Positions 18,117 through 29,952 of a stretch of DNA of 64,000 bases are shown one piece after another (position 1 is the stretch's first letter; every line of letters starts with the position of its first letter). The DNA comes from Saprospiraceae bacterium (GTDB taxonomy: Bacteria > Bacteroidota > Bacteroidia > Chitinophagales > Saprospiraceae). The position numbers and the translations under genes are program-made. The notes beneath the pieces were generated by a model. It saw nothing but the letters and a program-made list of their open reading frames with translations, was not told the origin of the DNA and did no database searches. The stretch is taken from the NCBI GenBank assembly GCA_028280415.1, contig JANQLV010000019.1:161235-225234 (forward strand), given 5' to 3'.

Positions 18117-18902
18117 TTATACTTCTGATAAAATCATTTCCCGAATCTTACCGACCTGTTCCAGGCCTGCCGTATACCCCAGAGAGGCCAGTTCTTTTGC
18201 ATGCCTGAAATTGAAAATATTATATTCCAAAACCCCTCGCGGTTCTATGAGGACGTCACAGGCTGAGAAATTTATTCTGGAAGCATTAGAAGCAGCCATA
18301 TCAAAGACTCGCATACCAATCGACAAGATGTTATCCAGGTCTTTATTTTCAATACCGGTATTTGGCATTACATTAAACCCAATAATGATATCGCATTTGT
18401 CCTGTAAAAACGAAACGGGCATATTATCGAAGATTCCTCCATCAGCATAAAGCTGGCCATTAATCTCTACGGGTTTAAAAATCAGCGGAATGGCACAAGA
18501 AGCCATAACCGCCTGTAAAAGGTCGCCGGTTTCAAAGAATTCCTTCTCGCCCGTCAGCAAATTTGCCGCAGCAATGGATAATGGAATATGCAATTCTTTG
18601 AAGGTTCGGGCTTTGATATATCCTCCCATCAACTCCTTTAGATAATCCAGACTCGTCAATCCTTTAATGGGAATACCGGGCTTGTATAGTTTTAAAAGAT
18701 TGCCTTTAGTCGCAAAATCCAGCATTTTGTCGATAGATAATCCGCCTGCATACAAAGCCCCTGCTATCGCTCCCCCACTCGTCCCGGCAACATAATCCGC
18801 TTCTATCCCGTGTTCTCTAAGTGCCCTTAGAATACCAATATGAGCAGAAGCTCTTGCGCCACCCCCTGATAAAGAGAATCCGATTGTTTTTCTATCTTCC
18901 AT
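18117..18902 (-). CDS. Patatin-like phospholipase family protein (RssA type)
   Basis: This 261-residue protein has the full patatin catalytic set: the oxyanion loop SGGGARASAHIG near residue 12, the nucleophile elbow GTSGG near residue 40, and the dyad aspartate in DGGIFDNMPV near residue 153. These define a Ser-Asp lipid acyl hydrolase. There is no signal peptide and no outer-membrane domain, so it is a soluble intracellular type, like RssA/YchK. It lies 135 nt upstream of the Usp gene on the same strand, so they could share a transcript. Confidence 0.94.
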   Translation of the reverse strand: MEDRKTIGFSLSGGGARASAHIGILRALREHGIEADYVAGTSGGAIAGALYAGGLSIDKMLDFATKGNLLKLYKPGIPIKGLTSLDYLKELMGGYIKARTFKELHIPLSIAAANLLTGEKEFFETGDLLQAVMASCAIPLIFKPVEINGQLYADGGIFDNMPVSFLQDKCDIIIGFNVMPNTGIENKDLDNILSIGMRVFDMAASNASRINFSACDVLIEPRGVLEYNIFNFRHAKELASLGYTAGLEQVGKIREMILSEV

Positions 18903-19047
18903 AAATTTGTTCTATAAAGTATTACTACCTTGATCGATTACCGGTAGGTAATTCAAATAATTTTGAGTAAAATAGCGACTTATTGAAAAAGATTGCCTAA
19001 TTGCAATATGTTTTTACTGATTATATCATTTAGAAAATACTTATAAT

Positions 19048-19779
19048 ATGGAAGCCCTGGCTAATCCCGATATCTGGATTGCATTTTTTACCTTATGTGC
19101 TTTGGAAATTGTCCTTGGGATAGACAATCTCATTTTTATTTCAATCCTGGCTAATAAGCTCCCTAAGCCACAACAAGCAAAAGCGAGAACGGTAGGCTTA
19201 AGTCTGGCGCTCATCATGCGGATAGCATTATTATTTTCTATCTCGTGGATAATGGGTCTGACCAGGGATCTATTCACGATATTCAATGTGGGCGTTTCAG
19301 GCCGGGATATTATTCTGCTTGCGGGCGGTTTGTTCTTGATTTATAAAAGTGTACGGGAAATTCATGAGAAAGTAGAAAATGTGGAAAGTGCCCATGAAAA
19401 CAGAGTGATAAAAACAACCACATTTCAATCCACTATTATCCAAATAATGTTAATTGACATTGTATTTTCACTGGATTCGGTCATTACGGCAGTAGGTATG
19501 GTCAAATCTCTTGGCGTGATGATCGCTGCCGTTGTCGTCTCTATAATAGTTATGATCCTGGCAGCCGGTCGCCTCAGTGATTTTGTCAATAAACATCCAA
19601 CAGTCAAAGTTTTGGCGCTTTCTTTCTTATTAATGATAGGTCTCGCACTTATTGCCGAAGGAATGGATTTCCACATTCCAAAAGGCTATATTTATTTCTC
19701 AATGGCTTTTGCAGTCTTAGTCGAGATCATCAATATCAGAACCGGTACGCGCAGAAATTTATCGGTCGAACAGGATTAG
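19048..19779 (+). CDS. TerC family integral membrane protein
   Basis: The 243-residue protein has seven hydrophobic segments and the family's acidic membrane residues: EIVLGIDNLIFIS in the first helix and LIDIVFSLDSVITAVGM in the middle, both carrying intramembrane aspartates. TerC-type proteins are linked to tellurite resistance and, in several bacteria, to manganese export or metalation of secreted proteins. The last segment EGMDFHIPKGYIYFSMAF is also typical of the family. The cation handled here cannot be read from the sequence. Confidence 0.94.
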   Translation: MEALANPDIWIAFFTLCALEIVLGIDNLIFISILANKLPKPQQAKARTVGLSLALIMRIALLFSISWIMGLTRDLFTIFNVGVSGRDIILLAGGLFLIYKSVREIHEKVENVESAHENRVIKTTTFQSTIIQIMLIDIVFSLDSVITAVGMVKSLGVMIAAVVVSIIVMILAAGRLSDFVNKHPTVKVLALSFLLMIGLALIAEGMDFHIPKGYIYFSMAFAVLVEIINIRTGTRRNLSVEQD

Positions 19780-19924
19780 GTTTTCATTGTATTTTTTAAT
19801 CTTAAAACCCTTCTAAAATCCTGTCGAATAACTAACTTAGCAAGGATTGCTTTTCTATTAACTCTATAAGCAGTGGCTATCAGTCATATGGTCATTTGCT
19901 TGGCAAGCATTTTATGAAAGCGCT

Positions 19925-20503
19925 ATGGCAGCAGATAGTAAATTACTGGATTCACTGACCAGATCTTTTAGCCTGGAATTGCCGGTAATGGATACGATGG
20001 ATGAGTATTTGGATTTAATCATTCCATTGGTTCGTCCATGGGGAGAGGATTTGTACGAAGAGGAATATTATCTGGATACACGATGGCTGGAGATAAGAGA
20101 CGATGATTCTTTTCACGAATCGGTTCTGCATATTTTCAGAAAAGAGGACGAATATTTACACTCTATAGATGGCAATATCCACAAGGGGAAATGGCGAAAG
20201 CTCGAAAGCTCCAATACCCTGATCATCGAGCAAACCGCCGGTAATTCCGTTGTAAAAAGCGAACTCTACGATTTGGCTTTTTTGAACCCAAATTTTTTCA
20301 TTCTTAAAAAACACGGTGATCAACAGCGCAAAGGTTTTAAAAAGTACTTTGTATTGGCTAATGAAAACTATGTAAAAGGACTGGAGTGGAGAGATGTAGT
20401 GGAATTATTATTTAACCGGTATCGAAGTAACCGGCAGTGGATAATTTTCGTCGTTATTATTGTGATTCTGGTTGCAGTTGTAGTTTTCTTTTCGGTGTTT
20501 TAA
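19925..20503 (+). CDS. Small C-terminally anchored protein of unknown function
   Basis: I do not recognise this 192-residue protein. The body is soluble-looking and acidic at the N-terminus, with repeated beta-strand patterns (IHKGKWRKLESSNTLIIEQ, FFILKKHGDQQRKGFKKYF) that suggest a lipocalin-like or similar small barrel domain. The last 21 residues form one hydrophobic helix, giving a tail anchor. Its final 47 nt overlap the 3' end of the convergent histidine kinase gene. Confidence 0.7.
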   Translation: MAADSKLLDSLTRSFSLELPVMDTMDEYLDLIIPLVRPWGEDLYEEEYYLDTRWLEIRDDDSFHESVLHIFRKEDEYLHSIDGNIHKGKWRKLESSNTLIIEQTAGNSVVKSELYDLAFLNPNFFILKKHGDQQRKGFKKYFVLANENYVKGLEWRDVVELLFNRYRSNRQWIIFVVIIVILVAVVVFFSVF

Positions 20504-22160
20504 GCGCTGTAGATGTTTTTTTTTCAGCGATTGCAGCTTTTTTGGGTAGGGTGAAATAGAAAGTAGCTCCTTCCCCTTTTACTCCCTTCGCCCAAATTCT
20601 TCCTCCCTGTTTTTCAATGATCTGTTTGCATATCGCCAAACCTATGCCCGTACCTTTATAGTGGCTGTCCCGACCGTGCAATCGTTGAAAAATACCAAAA
20701 ATTCTGTCCTTATCTTTATCATCAAATCCCTGACCATTGTCTTTGATCGAAAACAAAATATCAAAATCGCGTTGTTCCGCTTTAACAACAATCCTCGGAG
20801 CCCGGTTTTCAAAAGAGTATTTCAGACCATTTCCGATGAGATTTTGTAATACTTGTCCGAAAAGCAATTTATTGGTTGCTACATTGGGCATTTCATAACA
20901 AATAATTTCACCGTTTTTCTCCGCAATAGAAATCGTCAGGTTCTTGATAACATCGACTAATACATCGCGTGTTTCTACATTTTCGAGTTCATAAGGTTTA
21001 GCGCTCCATCGGGTATAAGCCAGCATATCTTTGATCAGATTACTCATCCGCTCGGCTCCATCAATCACATAACTCATATCCAGTTCTGCGTCTTTATCTC
21101 CAAGTTTATCAATATAACGCCGTTTGATCAAGCCTGTATAACTTCTGATCATTCGCAATGGTTCTTGTAAATCGTGCGAGATGACATAGCTAAACTCTTC
21201 TAAAGCTTTATTATGAATTTCCAGTTTATTCGCGTAATCCTTTAATTTGACATTAGCCTGCTTTTGGAAAGTAATGTCTTCCATCATGGAAATGATATAA
21301 CGTTCATCTTCATTATCCGTTTTTACAAAGGCCATGGTCAGTCTTATCCATTTGACCGATTGGTCTTTGGTGATAAACCTTTGTTCCAGTGCATAACTAT
21401 TCTCCTTGCTTTGCAGGATGTTTTTAAATAATTCCGCATCCTGGATATAATCGTCCTGGTGAACATAATCGCAAGCATTCAATTTCAAAAATTCTTCTTC
21501 GGTATAACCTAGCAGTTTTTCCAATACATTATTAATCTGGAAAGGTTTCAGGCTAAGATCCATCAGCATAATACCAACCGGTGATTTTTGAAAAATACTT
21601 CTAAAGCGTTTTTCACTATTCTCCAACTGCAGTTTGCTCTTCGTCAGCAATCTTTCTGCATCAATTTTTCCATTAAAAATCATGAATCCCATAGCCAGGA
21701 TGAAAAACAATACCAGGAAAAAATATTCCCTGCTCACAATAGCATCCGGCGTCGTGAAATAGAAGCCCAGGTAGGTTCCCAGTAAAAAGAACAGATAAGT
21801 ATTGAGGTATATTTTGTTGCGTATAAAAGTGCAAAGGGCAAATCCTATGATGATCGTTGCCGAAGTATCAATAGGCTGGAATTTATTGATCGCTACCAGG
21901 GCGATCCCGTAAAAGTTATAAATGAAAAAGTGAATATACAAAAGTTTCAGACCATTCTCTTTGACCCATTCGTTTTTGTACGAAAGAACAGCCAGTGCCA
22001 GAATAGATATAGCTAGCACAACCCTGGGAAGCGGGAAATCGTAAGTGCCCGTCTCCACGAACAGATTCATTAATGTAATCCCAATTAATAGAATAGAGCC
22101 AATAAAACCTATTCTACGAATAAAGATTACATCCACATCTTTATTGTTCCTATAGGACAT
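20457..22160 (-). CDS. Membrane sensor histidine kinase with PAS domain
   Basis: The 567-residue protein has an N-terminal membrane region with five or six helices (residues 15-165), a PAS domain (about 183-300), a HisKA helix with His329 in YVISHDLQEP, and an HATPase domain (about 400-545). The ATP-binding boxes are intact: NLIGNGLKYS, DNGQGFD, FGIFQRLH and GTGIGLAICKQI. The C-terminal 20 residues are basic and Gln-rich and are encoded in the overlap with the convergent gene. No response regulator is adjacent, so its partner is unknown. Confidence 0.95.
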   Translation of the reverse strand: MSYRNNKDVDVIFIRRIGFIGSILLIGITLMNLFVETGTYDFPLPRVVLAISILALAVLSYKNEWVKENGLKLLYIHFFIYNFYGIALVAINKFQPIDTSATIIIGFALCTFIRNKIYLNTYLFFLLGTYLGFYFTTPDAIVSREYFFLVLFFILAMGFMIFNGKIDAERLLTKSKLQLENSEKRFRSIFQKSPVGIMLMDLSLKPFQINNVLEKLLGYTEEEFLKLNACDYVHQDDYIQDAELFKNILQSKENSYALEQRFITKDQSVKWIRLTMAFVKTDNEDERYIISMMEDITFQKQANVKLKDYANKLEIHNKALEEFSYVISHDLQEPLRMIRSYTGLIKRRYIDKLGDKDAELDMSYVIDGAERMSNLIKDMLAYTRWSAKPYELENVETRDVLVDVIKNLTISIAEKNGEIICYEMPNVATNKLLFGQVLQNLIGNGLKYSFENRAPRIVVKAEQRDFDILFSIKDNGQGFDDKDKDRIFGIFQRLHGRDSHYKGTGIGLAICKQIIEKQGGRIWAKGVKGEGATFYFTLPKKAAIAEKKTSTALKTPKRKLQLQPESQ

Positions 22161-22268
22161 AATTATTGATAGAAGGTCAACAAATTTTTAAGTCAGTTGA
22201 GCTAGCCTGGGTGAGGAAAGGATAGCGTTTCATTATGTTTCAGGAAAAGAAGAGCATATTTTATGCCA

Positions 22269-22306
22269 CAAAAAAATCCATCTCCCGAAAATCGAAAGAT
22301 GGATTT
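22269..22306 (-). terminator. Rho-independent terminator after sucD
   Basis: On the minus strand AAATCCATCT pairs with AGATGGATTT (10 bp, 13-nt loop) and is followed by a run of T. It lies about 28 nt past the sucD stop codon. Confidence 0.9.
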
Positions 22307-22334
22307 GGTATAATTTCTAATTAAATATCGTCTA

Positions 22335-23219
22335 TTAGTGTACTTCTTGTGCTTTTAAAGCATTCAACATTGTTTCTCCGATCTTGGCAGGAGATTTTAC
22401 GACATGGATTCCACATTTTTCCATAATAGCCATTTTGGCTTCAGCAGTATCTTCTGCGCCACCGATAATCGCTCCGGCATGTCCCATAGTTCTACCTTTA
22501 GGGGCCGTTTGACCGGCAATAAAGCCAACTACCGGCTTGGTAGCATGGTCCTTAATCCATTGCGCTGCATCTGCTTCCATATTTCCACCAATCTCGCCAA
22601 TCATAATGATTCCTTCGGTATCCGGGTCATTCATCAGCAATTTTATAGCATCAAGAGTTGTCGTACCTACGATCGGGTCTCCACCAATTCCAATACAAGT
22701 AGATTGTCCCAATCCGGCTTTGGTTACCTGATCAACTGCTTCATAAGTCAGTGTTCCAGAACGGGAAACAATCCCAACTTTTCCGGGATTATGAATAAAT
22801 CCAGGCATAATACCTACCTTGGCCTCTCCGGGCGTAATAACTCCCGGACAATTAGGTCCAACCAAAACACAATCCTTATTCTCAATATAGGCCTTTACTT
22901 TTACCATATCCTGAACCGGAATTCCTTCCGTGATACAAATAATCACTTTGATTCCCGCTTCGGCAGCTTCCATAATTGCATCGGCAGCAAAAGCCGGTGG
23001 GACAAATATGAGTGAAGTATCCGCCTTTACCTTGTCAACAGCTTCTGATACAGTATTGAATACCGGGCGATCTAGATGAGTCATTCCTCCTTTCCCCGGA
23101 GTTACGCCACCTACAACATTGGTTCCGTATTCGATCATCTGTCCGGCATGGAATGTACCTTCTTTACCAGTGAATCCCTGAACAATGATATTGGAGTCTT
23201 TATTAACTAATACAGACAT
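22335..23219 (-). CDS. sucD: Succinate-CoA ligase, alpha subunit
   Basis: SucD forms, with SucC, the TCA cycle enzyme that interconverts succinyl-CoA and succinate with substrate-level phosphorylation. The 294-residue protein has the CoA-binding N-terminal region ([11 protein letters not shown]), the [11 protein letters not shown] segment, [10 protein letters not shown], and the phosphohistidine motif GHAGAIIGG near residue 245. All are canonical. sucC is not in the window. The gene lies 61 nt downstream of the ftsB-like gene and has its own terminator. Confidence 0.98.
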   Translation of the reverse strand: MSVLVNKDSNIIVQGFTGKEGTFHAGQMIEYGTNVVGGVTPGKGGMTHLDRPVFNTVSEAVDKVKADTSLIFVPPAFAADAIMEAAEAGIKVIICITEGIPVQDMVKVKAYIENKDCVLVGPNCPGVITPGEAKVGIMPGFIHNPGKVGIVSRSGTLTYEAVDQVTKAGLGQSTCIGIGGDPIVGTTTLDAIKLLMNDPDTEGIIMIGEIGGNMEADAAQWIKDHATKPVVGFIAGQTAPKGRTMGHAGAIIGGAEDTAEAKMAIMEKCGIHVVKSPAKIGETMLNALKAQEVH

Positions 23220-23280
23220 TTTGATTTTTGTTTTTTATAAACCCAATACATAGGAAAACGGATATTGGGCGATTAAAAAA

Positions 23281-23601
23281 TTATTCTTGATTAGGATCAA
23301 CCATTATAAACACATCTTCATTACTCTTCTGTAAAAAATATTTTTCCCGGGCAAACTTCTCGATATTATTATGAATATCCACCCGATCCTGATGTGCTTC
23401 TTTAATTTTGTTTTTATAATATAATTTATCCTCTTCTAATTTGTTGAGTGTTTGCTGAAGTTGCCACTGCGTGAGAATATCATGTTTGTCAATAAAGACC
23501 ATTAAAGCGACAAATACGGTAAGCGTCAAAAAGTATTTATTTTTGAAAGGCTCCGGTATTTTTTTTGTAAATGGTTTAAACGGATTATTTCTTACAGCCA
23601 T
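23281..23601 (-). CDS. Septum formation initiator family protein (FtsB/DivIC type)
   Basis: The 106-residue protein is a bitopic membrane protein: a basic cytoplasmic N-terminus, one membrane helix (about residues 25-40), then a coiled coil (LQQTLNKLEEDKLYYKNKI) and the ending EKFAREKYFLQKSNEDVF, which matches the conserved AREKxxxxKPGE-like region of FtsB/DivIC. FtsB-type proteins join FtsL and FtsQ in the divisome. Its place directly after eno is the usual position for ftsB, which supports the call. Confidence 0.92.
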   Translation of the reverse strand: MAVRNNPFKPFTKKIPEPFKNKYFLTLTVFVALMVFIDKHDILTQWQLQQTLNKLEEDKLYYKNKIKEAHQDRVDIHNNIEKFAREKYFLQKSNEDVFIMVDPNQE

Positions 23602-23725
23602 GATACGTTTATATTTAGAATCGGCCTAAAAATAAAAGTCGATTATAATTCGTATTGTTCAAAAAACAGTTTATCCTTTTATGTCGGCTTATCGACCTTA
23701 AAAAGAAAACATGTTTTGAATTCTT

Positions 23726-26166
<2,441 letters not shown>

Positions 26167-26212
26167 TAAAAAAGCTATTTTTCAGAATTGAATAAATAAT
26201 TTTCAGGTTGCA

Positions 26213-26220
26213 CAAATATA
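26213..26220 (-). promoter_or_regulatory. Probable -7 element of the carA-eno promoter
   Basis: Read on the minus strand the bases are TATATTTG, a full TAnnTTTG match, 47 nt before the carA ATG. The -33 region is weak. Its place just after the rplQ terminator supports a separate transcription unit. Confidence 0.55.
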
Positions 26221-26295
26221 GCATTAAATTTTCTTTTTTCGACGATCGCATCCGTTTTTCGAAAAGCAGGCGATGTATAAAAACCGTCAAAAAAC

Positions 26296-26330
26296 AAAAA
26301 AGCGATACCATGAGAATGATACCGCTTTTT
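26296..26330 (-). terminator. Terminator of the ribosomal protein gene array
   Basis: On the minus strand AAAAAGCG pairs with CGCTTTTT, and the stem continues for seven more pairs, two of them G-U, around a TCTC loop. A T run follows. It lies about 20 nt past the rplQ stop. Confidence 0.93.
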
Positions 26331-26349
26331 CAATATTCTTTCGAGAAGT

Positions 26350-26844
26350 CTACTCTTCTTCTTCATTAGCTGCTTCCACAACTGGAGCGGCAACTGCTGC
26401 TGCAGTATTCTCAGCAGTTTTCTTTCCTCCTCTACGCGTTCTTTTACGTTTGCTTTTAGAACTATCTTTAGAGCTGAGTAGTAACTCGTTAAAATCAACT
26501 AATTCGATCATCGCCATTTCAGAAGCATCACTTCTTCGGAATCCGGTTTTTATGATTCTTACATATCCTCCCGGGCGATCACCAACTTTTGCTGAGATAG
26601 GGCCGAAAAGCTCCTTTACCGCTTCTTTATTTTGTAAGTATGAGAACACTACCCTTCTTGAATGCGTCGTGTCCGTTTTCGCTTTAGTAACAAGAGGCTC
26701 AATGAACAATCTCAAAGCTTTAGCTTTAGCCAGAGTGGTATTGATCCTTTTATGTGTAATCAAGGCGATACTCAGATTTCTAAGAAGTGCCTTGCGATGG
26801 GCCGATTTACGACCAAGATGGTTGAACTTTTTACCGTGTCTCAT
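26350..26844 (-). CDS. rplQ: 50S ribosomal protein L17
   Basis: L17 is a large-subunit protein near the polypeptide exit tunnel. Residues 1-115 match the normal L17 core, starting [20 protein letters not shown] and containing [14 protein letters not shown]. The remaining part of the 164-residue protein is an extension: a basic stretch ([12 protein letters not shown]) followed by an Ala/Val/Glu-rich tail. Such low-complexity tails on L17 are common in the phylum and absent in E. coli. It is the last gene of the array, with a terminator after it. Confidence 0.98.
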   Translation of the reverse strand: MRHGKKFNHLGRKSAHRKALLRNLSIALITHKRINTTLAKAKALRLFIEPLVTKAKTDTTHSRRVVFSYLQNKEAVKELFGPISAKVGDRPGGYVRIIKTGFRRSDASEMAMIELVDFNELLLSSKDSSKSKRKRTRRGGKKTAENTAAAVAAPVVEAANEEEE

Positions 26845-26945
26845 CTTTTTAGATTTTAAATTTAAGAACTTCGCAACACCTTTCGGCTCTCGCTTATTCG
26901 GTTATTGCAGTATTTGATTTATAATACCTTTGACTCAAGAAAAGA

Positions 26946-27944
26946 CTAGTCTTCGTCCAATTTGTATTTAGACAAGTCCATACCAAAAGTCAAACCTTTT
27001 TCCTGAAGTAGTTCTTCGATCTCTACCAAAGACTTTTTACCAAAGTTTCTGAATTTAAGCAGCTCATGCGTATCGTATTTCACCATCTCTGCCAGAGAGT
27101 TGATTTTAGCCGCTTTCAAGCAGTTATAGGCACGAACTGAAAGATCGAGGTCTTCAAGAGAAGTTTTCAACAACTTACGCATGTGTAAGATGTGTTCATC
27201 AACGATGTTATCTTCTCTACTGGAAGCATCATCGAAGGTGATATTTTCATCAGTGATCAACATAAGGTGCTGAATAAGAATTCTAGAAGCTTCTTTTACA
27301 GCATCCTCGGGATGGATAGTACCATCTGTTTTCACTTCGATAGACAGTTTTTCATAATCCGTACGTTGACCTACACGGGTATTGGAAACCTGATAGGCAA
27401 CATTTTTAATCGGAGTATAGATCGCATCAATCGGAATAACGCCGATAGGTGCGTCTTTTGGAAGATTTTCATCCGCAGGAACATAACCACGTCCTTTTGT
27501 GATGGTTAATTCCATTTCAAGGTTTACAAAAGGTTCCATTTTGCAAATAAGCAGATCCGGATTCATTACCTTGAATACATTCGTATGTTCTTCGATATCC
27601 CCTGCTTTAAATTCCTCTTTACCACTGATGGTAAGGTATATTTTTTCAGTAGAGATATCCTCATCTGTAATTAGTTGCTTAAGTCTTACCTGCTTAAGAT
27701 TAAGGATAATATCAACAACATCTTCGACAACCCCTCTTATCGTTGCAAATTCGTGATCTACTCCAGCGATACGAACGGCTGAAATAGCAAAACCTTCCAG
27801 TGAGGAAAGTAATACTCGACGCAGGGAATTACCTACGGTTTGCCCGAATCCCGGTTCCAAAGGCTTGAATTCGAAAAGTCCTTCGAAATCAGTAGCTTTT
27901 TGGAGAATAATCTTATCAGGTTTCTGAAAATTTAAAATGCTCAT
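26946..27944 (-). CDS. rpoA: DNA-directed RNA polymerase subunit alpha
   Basis: The 332-residue protein has the N-terminal assembly domain ([20 protein letters not shown] near residue 25 and the two interleaved subdomains to about 235) and the C-terminal DNA- and activator-binding domain from about 260, with [18 protein letters not shown] and [16 protein letters not shown], the helix-hairpin-helix that contacts DNA and regulators. Both domains look complete. It lies between rpsD and rplQ as expected. Confidence 0.99.
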   Translation of the reverse strand: MSILNFQKPDKIILQKATDFEGLFEFKPLEPGFGQTVGNSLRRVLLSSLEGFAISAVRIAGVDHEFATIRGVVEDVVDIILNLKQVRLKQLITDEDISTEKIYLTISGKEEFKAGDIEEHTNVFKVMNPDLLICKMEPFVNLEMELTITKGRGYVPADENLPKDAPIGVIPIDAIYTPIKNVAYQVSNTRVGQRTDYEKLSIEVKTDGTIHPEDAVKEASRILIQHLMLITDENITFDDASSREDNIVDEHILHMRKLLKTSLEDLDLSVRAYNCLKAAKINSLAEMVKYDTHELLKFRNFGKKSLVEIEELLQEKGLTFGMDLSKYKLDED

Positions 27945-28053
27945 ATTATAGAGTTATTCTTTAGAGGGAAAAAAAACTTAAAATGGAAAAGCGATTGATA
28001 ATACAATCTAAAATCTGAGCACCGAAGTACTCAGATTTCAGACAGGTATATTA

Positions 28054-28665
28054 CTATTTAGAGTAAAGTTCGACGATCAATTGTTCGTTGATGGGTTCCG
28101 GAATGGATTCTCTTTCCGGATAATCCAGGAACACCCCTTCCATCTTATCAGGATTCCATTCGATCCAGGGGTATTTTCGAACATCAGATTTTCCTTTGAC
28201 ACTTTCATTAATTACTTGCAAGTGTCTGGATTTTCCTCTTACACTGATAATATCACCCGCTCTTAATTGTGCAGAAGGAATATTCGTTAATACTCCATTC
28301 ACCATAATGTGTTTATGTGAAACTAACTGGCGTGCTGCAGGACGAGAAGGTGCAAGCCCCAAGCGATAAACGGTATTATCTAGACGAGCTTCGAGTAGTT
28401 GAAGCAATACGGTACCCGTTACCCCTTTCTTTCCACTTGCTTTATCAAACAGATTTCTAAACTGGCGCTCCAGTACACCATAGGTATATTTAGCTTTTTG
28501 TTTTTCCTTCAACTGATTGGCATAATCAGATTTCTGTTTTCTTCTACGAGAGTTTCCGTGTTGTCCCGGAGGATATTTCTTTTTGTCAAAAGATTTATCA
28601 AACCCGAAGATCGGTTCTCCGAAGGCTCTCGCTTTTTTTGTCTTTGGACCAGTATATCTAGCCAT
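28054..28665 (-). CDS. rpsD: 30S ribosomal protein S4
   Basis: S4 is a primary 16S rRNA binder that starts assembly of the small subunit body. The 203-residue protein begins [18 protein letters not shown] and has an S4 RNA-binding domain at about 95-155 ([25 protein letters not shown]). No zinc-binding cysteine cluster is present at the N-terminus, so it is the C-minus type. In other bacteria S4 represses its own operon; no such target was evident here. Confidence 0.99.
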   Translation of the reverse strand: MARYTGPKTKKARAFGEPIFGFDKSFDKKKYPPGQHGNSRRRKQKSDYANQLKEKQKAKYTYGVLERQFRNLFDKASGKKGVTGTVLLQLLEARLDNTVYRLGLAPSRPAARQLVSHKHIMVNGVLTNIPSAQLRAGDIISVRGKSRHLQVINESVKGKSDVRKYPWIEWNPDKMEGVFLDYPERESIPEPINEQLIVELYSK

Positions 28666-28693
28666 TGTATATTAAGCTCTTTAATGATTAAAA

Positions 28694-29074
28694 TTAAACT
28701 CTTCTCTTCTTAGGTGGACGGCAACCATTGTGAGGTATTGGAGTAACATCTTTGATTTTTGATACTTTAATACCTGCACCATCGATAGCACGAATCGCTG
28801 CCTCTCTACCGGAACCAGGGCCTTTAACAAATACCTCTGCCGTTCTCATCCCCGCTTCATAAGCCACTTTGGCAGCATCGGAAGCAGCAACCTGAGCAGC
28901 ATAAGGTGTATTCTTTTTAGAACCTCTAAATCCTGCTTTACCGGCAGATGCCCATGAAATAACATCTCCTTTTTTATTACAAATTGAAATGATGATATTA
29001 TTGAAGGTAGCCTGGATATAAGCCAAACCTTCCGGTTCAACTCTTACTTTCCGTTTTTTTCTACTTTTTGCCAT
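28694..29074 (-). CDS. rpsK: 30S ribosomal protein S11
   Basis: S11 forms part of the platform of the small subunit near the mRNA exit site. The 126-residue protein has the typical basic N-terminus ([15 protein letters not shown]), the core [30 protein letters not shown], where Asn-Asn-Ile replaces the more frequent NNTIV, and the C-terminal [15 protein letters not shown]. Spacing to rpsM is 44 nt. Confidence 0.99.
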   Translation of the reverse strand: MAKSRKKRKVRVEPEGLAYIQATFNNIIISICNKKGDVISWASAGKAGFRGSKKNTPYAAQVAASDAAKVAYEAGMRTAEVFVKGPGSGREAAIRAIDGAGIKVSKIKDVTPIPHNGCRPPKKRRV

Positions 29075-29118
29075 ATTTGATTACTTAAATCGATATTATA
29101 AAGCTGAAAGTCCAAGTA

Positions 29119-29496
29119 TTATTTAGTTACTTTCTTTTTGTTTGCAACAGTCTTACGTTTACCTTTTCTGGTACGCGCATTAGTTTGGGTTCTTTGACCT
29201 CTTACCGGTAAACCTCTACGGTGGCGAATTCCGCGATAGCAACCGATATCCATCAAACGCTTGATATTCATTTGGACTTCGGAACGCAGTTGCCCTTCCA
29301 CTTTATATTCGTCCTGAATAATTTTAGAAAGCTCCTTGATATTATCGTCACTCCAATCCGTAACCTTGGTATCGTGATCGATACCCAATCTATCCAGAAT
29401 GTCACCCGCAAGAGACTTTCCGATACCATATATATAAGTCAGACTGATGATACCTCTTTTGTTTCTTGGTAAATCTACACCTGCAATACGAGCCAT
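29119..29496 (-). CDS. rpsM: 30S ribosomal protein S13
   Basis: S13 sits in the head of the small subunit and contacts the P-site tRNA and L5. The 125-residue protein starts [14 protein letters not shown], has the helical core with [14 protein letters not shown], and the conserved [24 protein letters not shown] tail region with its basic end reaching the tRNA. Confidence 0.99.
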   Translation of the reverse strand: MARIAGVDLPRNKRGIISLTYIYGIGKSLAGDILDRLGIDHDTKVTDWSDDNIKELSKIIQDEYKVEGQLRSEVQMNIKRLMDIGCYRGIRHRRGLPVRGQRTQTNARTRKGKRKTVANKKKVTK

Positions 29497-29532
29497 GATG
29501 AAACTATTTTTAAAAGTGGCTTAAAATATAAA

Positions 29533-29649
29533 TTAACCCTGACGCTGTTTAAAGCGAGGATTCTTTTTATTAATAACGTATAATTTTCCTTTTCTTCTAA
29601 CGATTTTGCACTCTGCAGATCGTTTTTTTATTGATGCTCTAACTTTCAT
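29533..29649 (-). CDS. rpmJ: 50S ribosomal protein L36, C-minus type
   Basis: This 38-residue gene was found by translating the gap between rpsM and infA. The product begins [19 protein letters not shown] and ends NPRFKQRQG, both characteristic of L36. Only one of the zinc-binding cysteines (Cys14) of the classic form remains, so it cannot hold the usual CCCH zinc site. This C-minus form is normal in Bacteroidota. Confidence 0.97.
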   Translation of the reverse strand: MKVRASIKKRSAECKIVRRKGKLYVINKKNPRFKQRQG

Positions 29650-29670
29650 ATCTAGAATAAGTTTAATCAA

Positions 29671-29889
29671 TTATTTGTACCTGTATATAATACGTCCTCT
29701 AGTCAAATCGTATGGCGACATTTCCACTGCAACTTTATCTCCGGGAAGGATTCTGATATAGTTCATCCTCATTTTCCCCGAAATAGTTGCAACTATTTGA
29801 TGGTCATTCTCTAAACGCACTCTAAACATTGCATTAGAAAGTGCTTCTTCGATTATACCATCCTGCTTTATTAATTCTTGTTTAGCCAT
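29671..29889 (-). CDS. infA: Translation initiation factor IF-1
   Basis: IF-1 is an OB-fold protein that binds the A site of the small subunit during initiation. The 72-residue length is exact for the family, and the segments [36 protein letters not shown] and [11 protein letters not shown] are canonical. A promoter lies directly upstream, so infA may start a second transcript. Confidence 0.98.
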   Translation of the reverse strand: MAKQELIKQDGIIEEALSNAMFRVRLENDHQIVATISGKMRMNYIRILPGDKVAVEMSPYDLTRGRIIYRYK

Positions 29890-29907
29890 AGTTCAATTTT
29901 CGGAGTG

Positions 29908-29939
29908 CAAAGATACAAAAAATAAAGTGATTTTCTCAA
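29908..29939 (-). promoter_or_regulatory. Internal promoter upstream of infA
   Basis: On the minus strand TATCTTTG at 29915-29908 matches TAnnTTTG perfectly. ATTG, with its TTG at 29939-29937, lies 21 nt upstream as a near-consensus -33 element. It sits in the map-infA gap, 18 nt before the infA ATG. Confidence 0.7.
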
Positions 29940-29952
29940 TAATCTATAAAAT

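Noticed and set aside
22404..23015. Plus-strand reading frame of 203 codons inside sucD
   Set aside because: It is antisense to a canonical enzyme and is Ser/Asn/His-rich, as expected for a shadow frame.
26273..26917. Plus-strand reading frame of 214 codons across rplQ
   Set aside because: It spans rplQ and the terminator in antisense and shows no domain.
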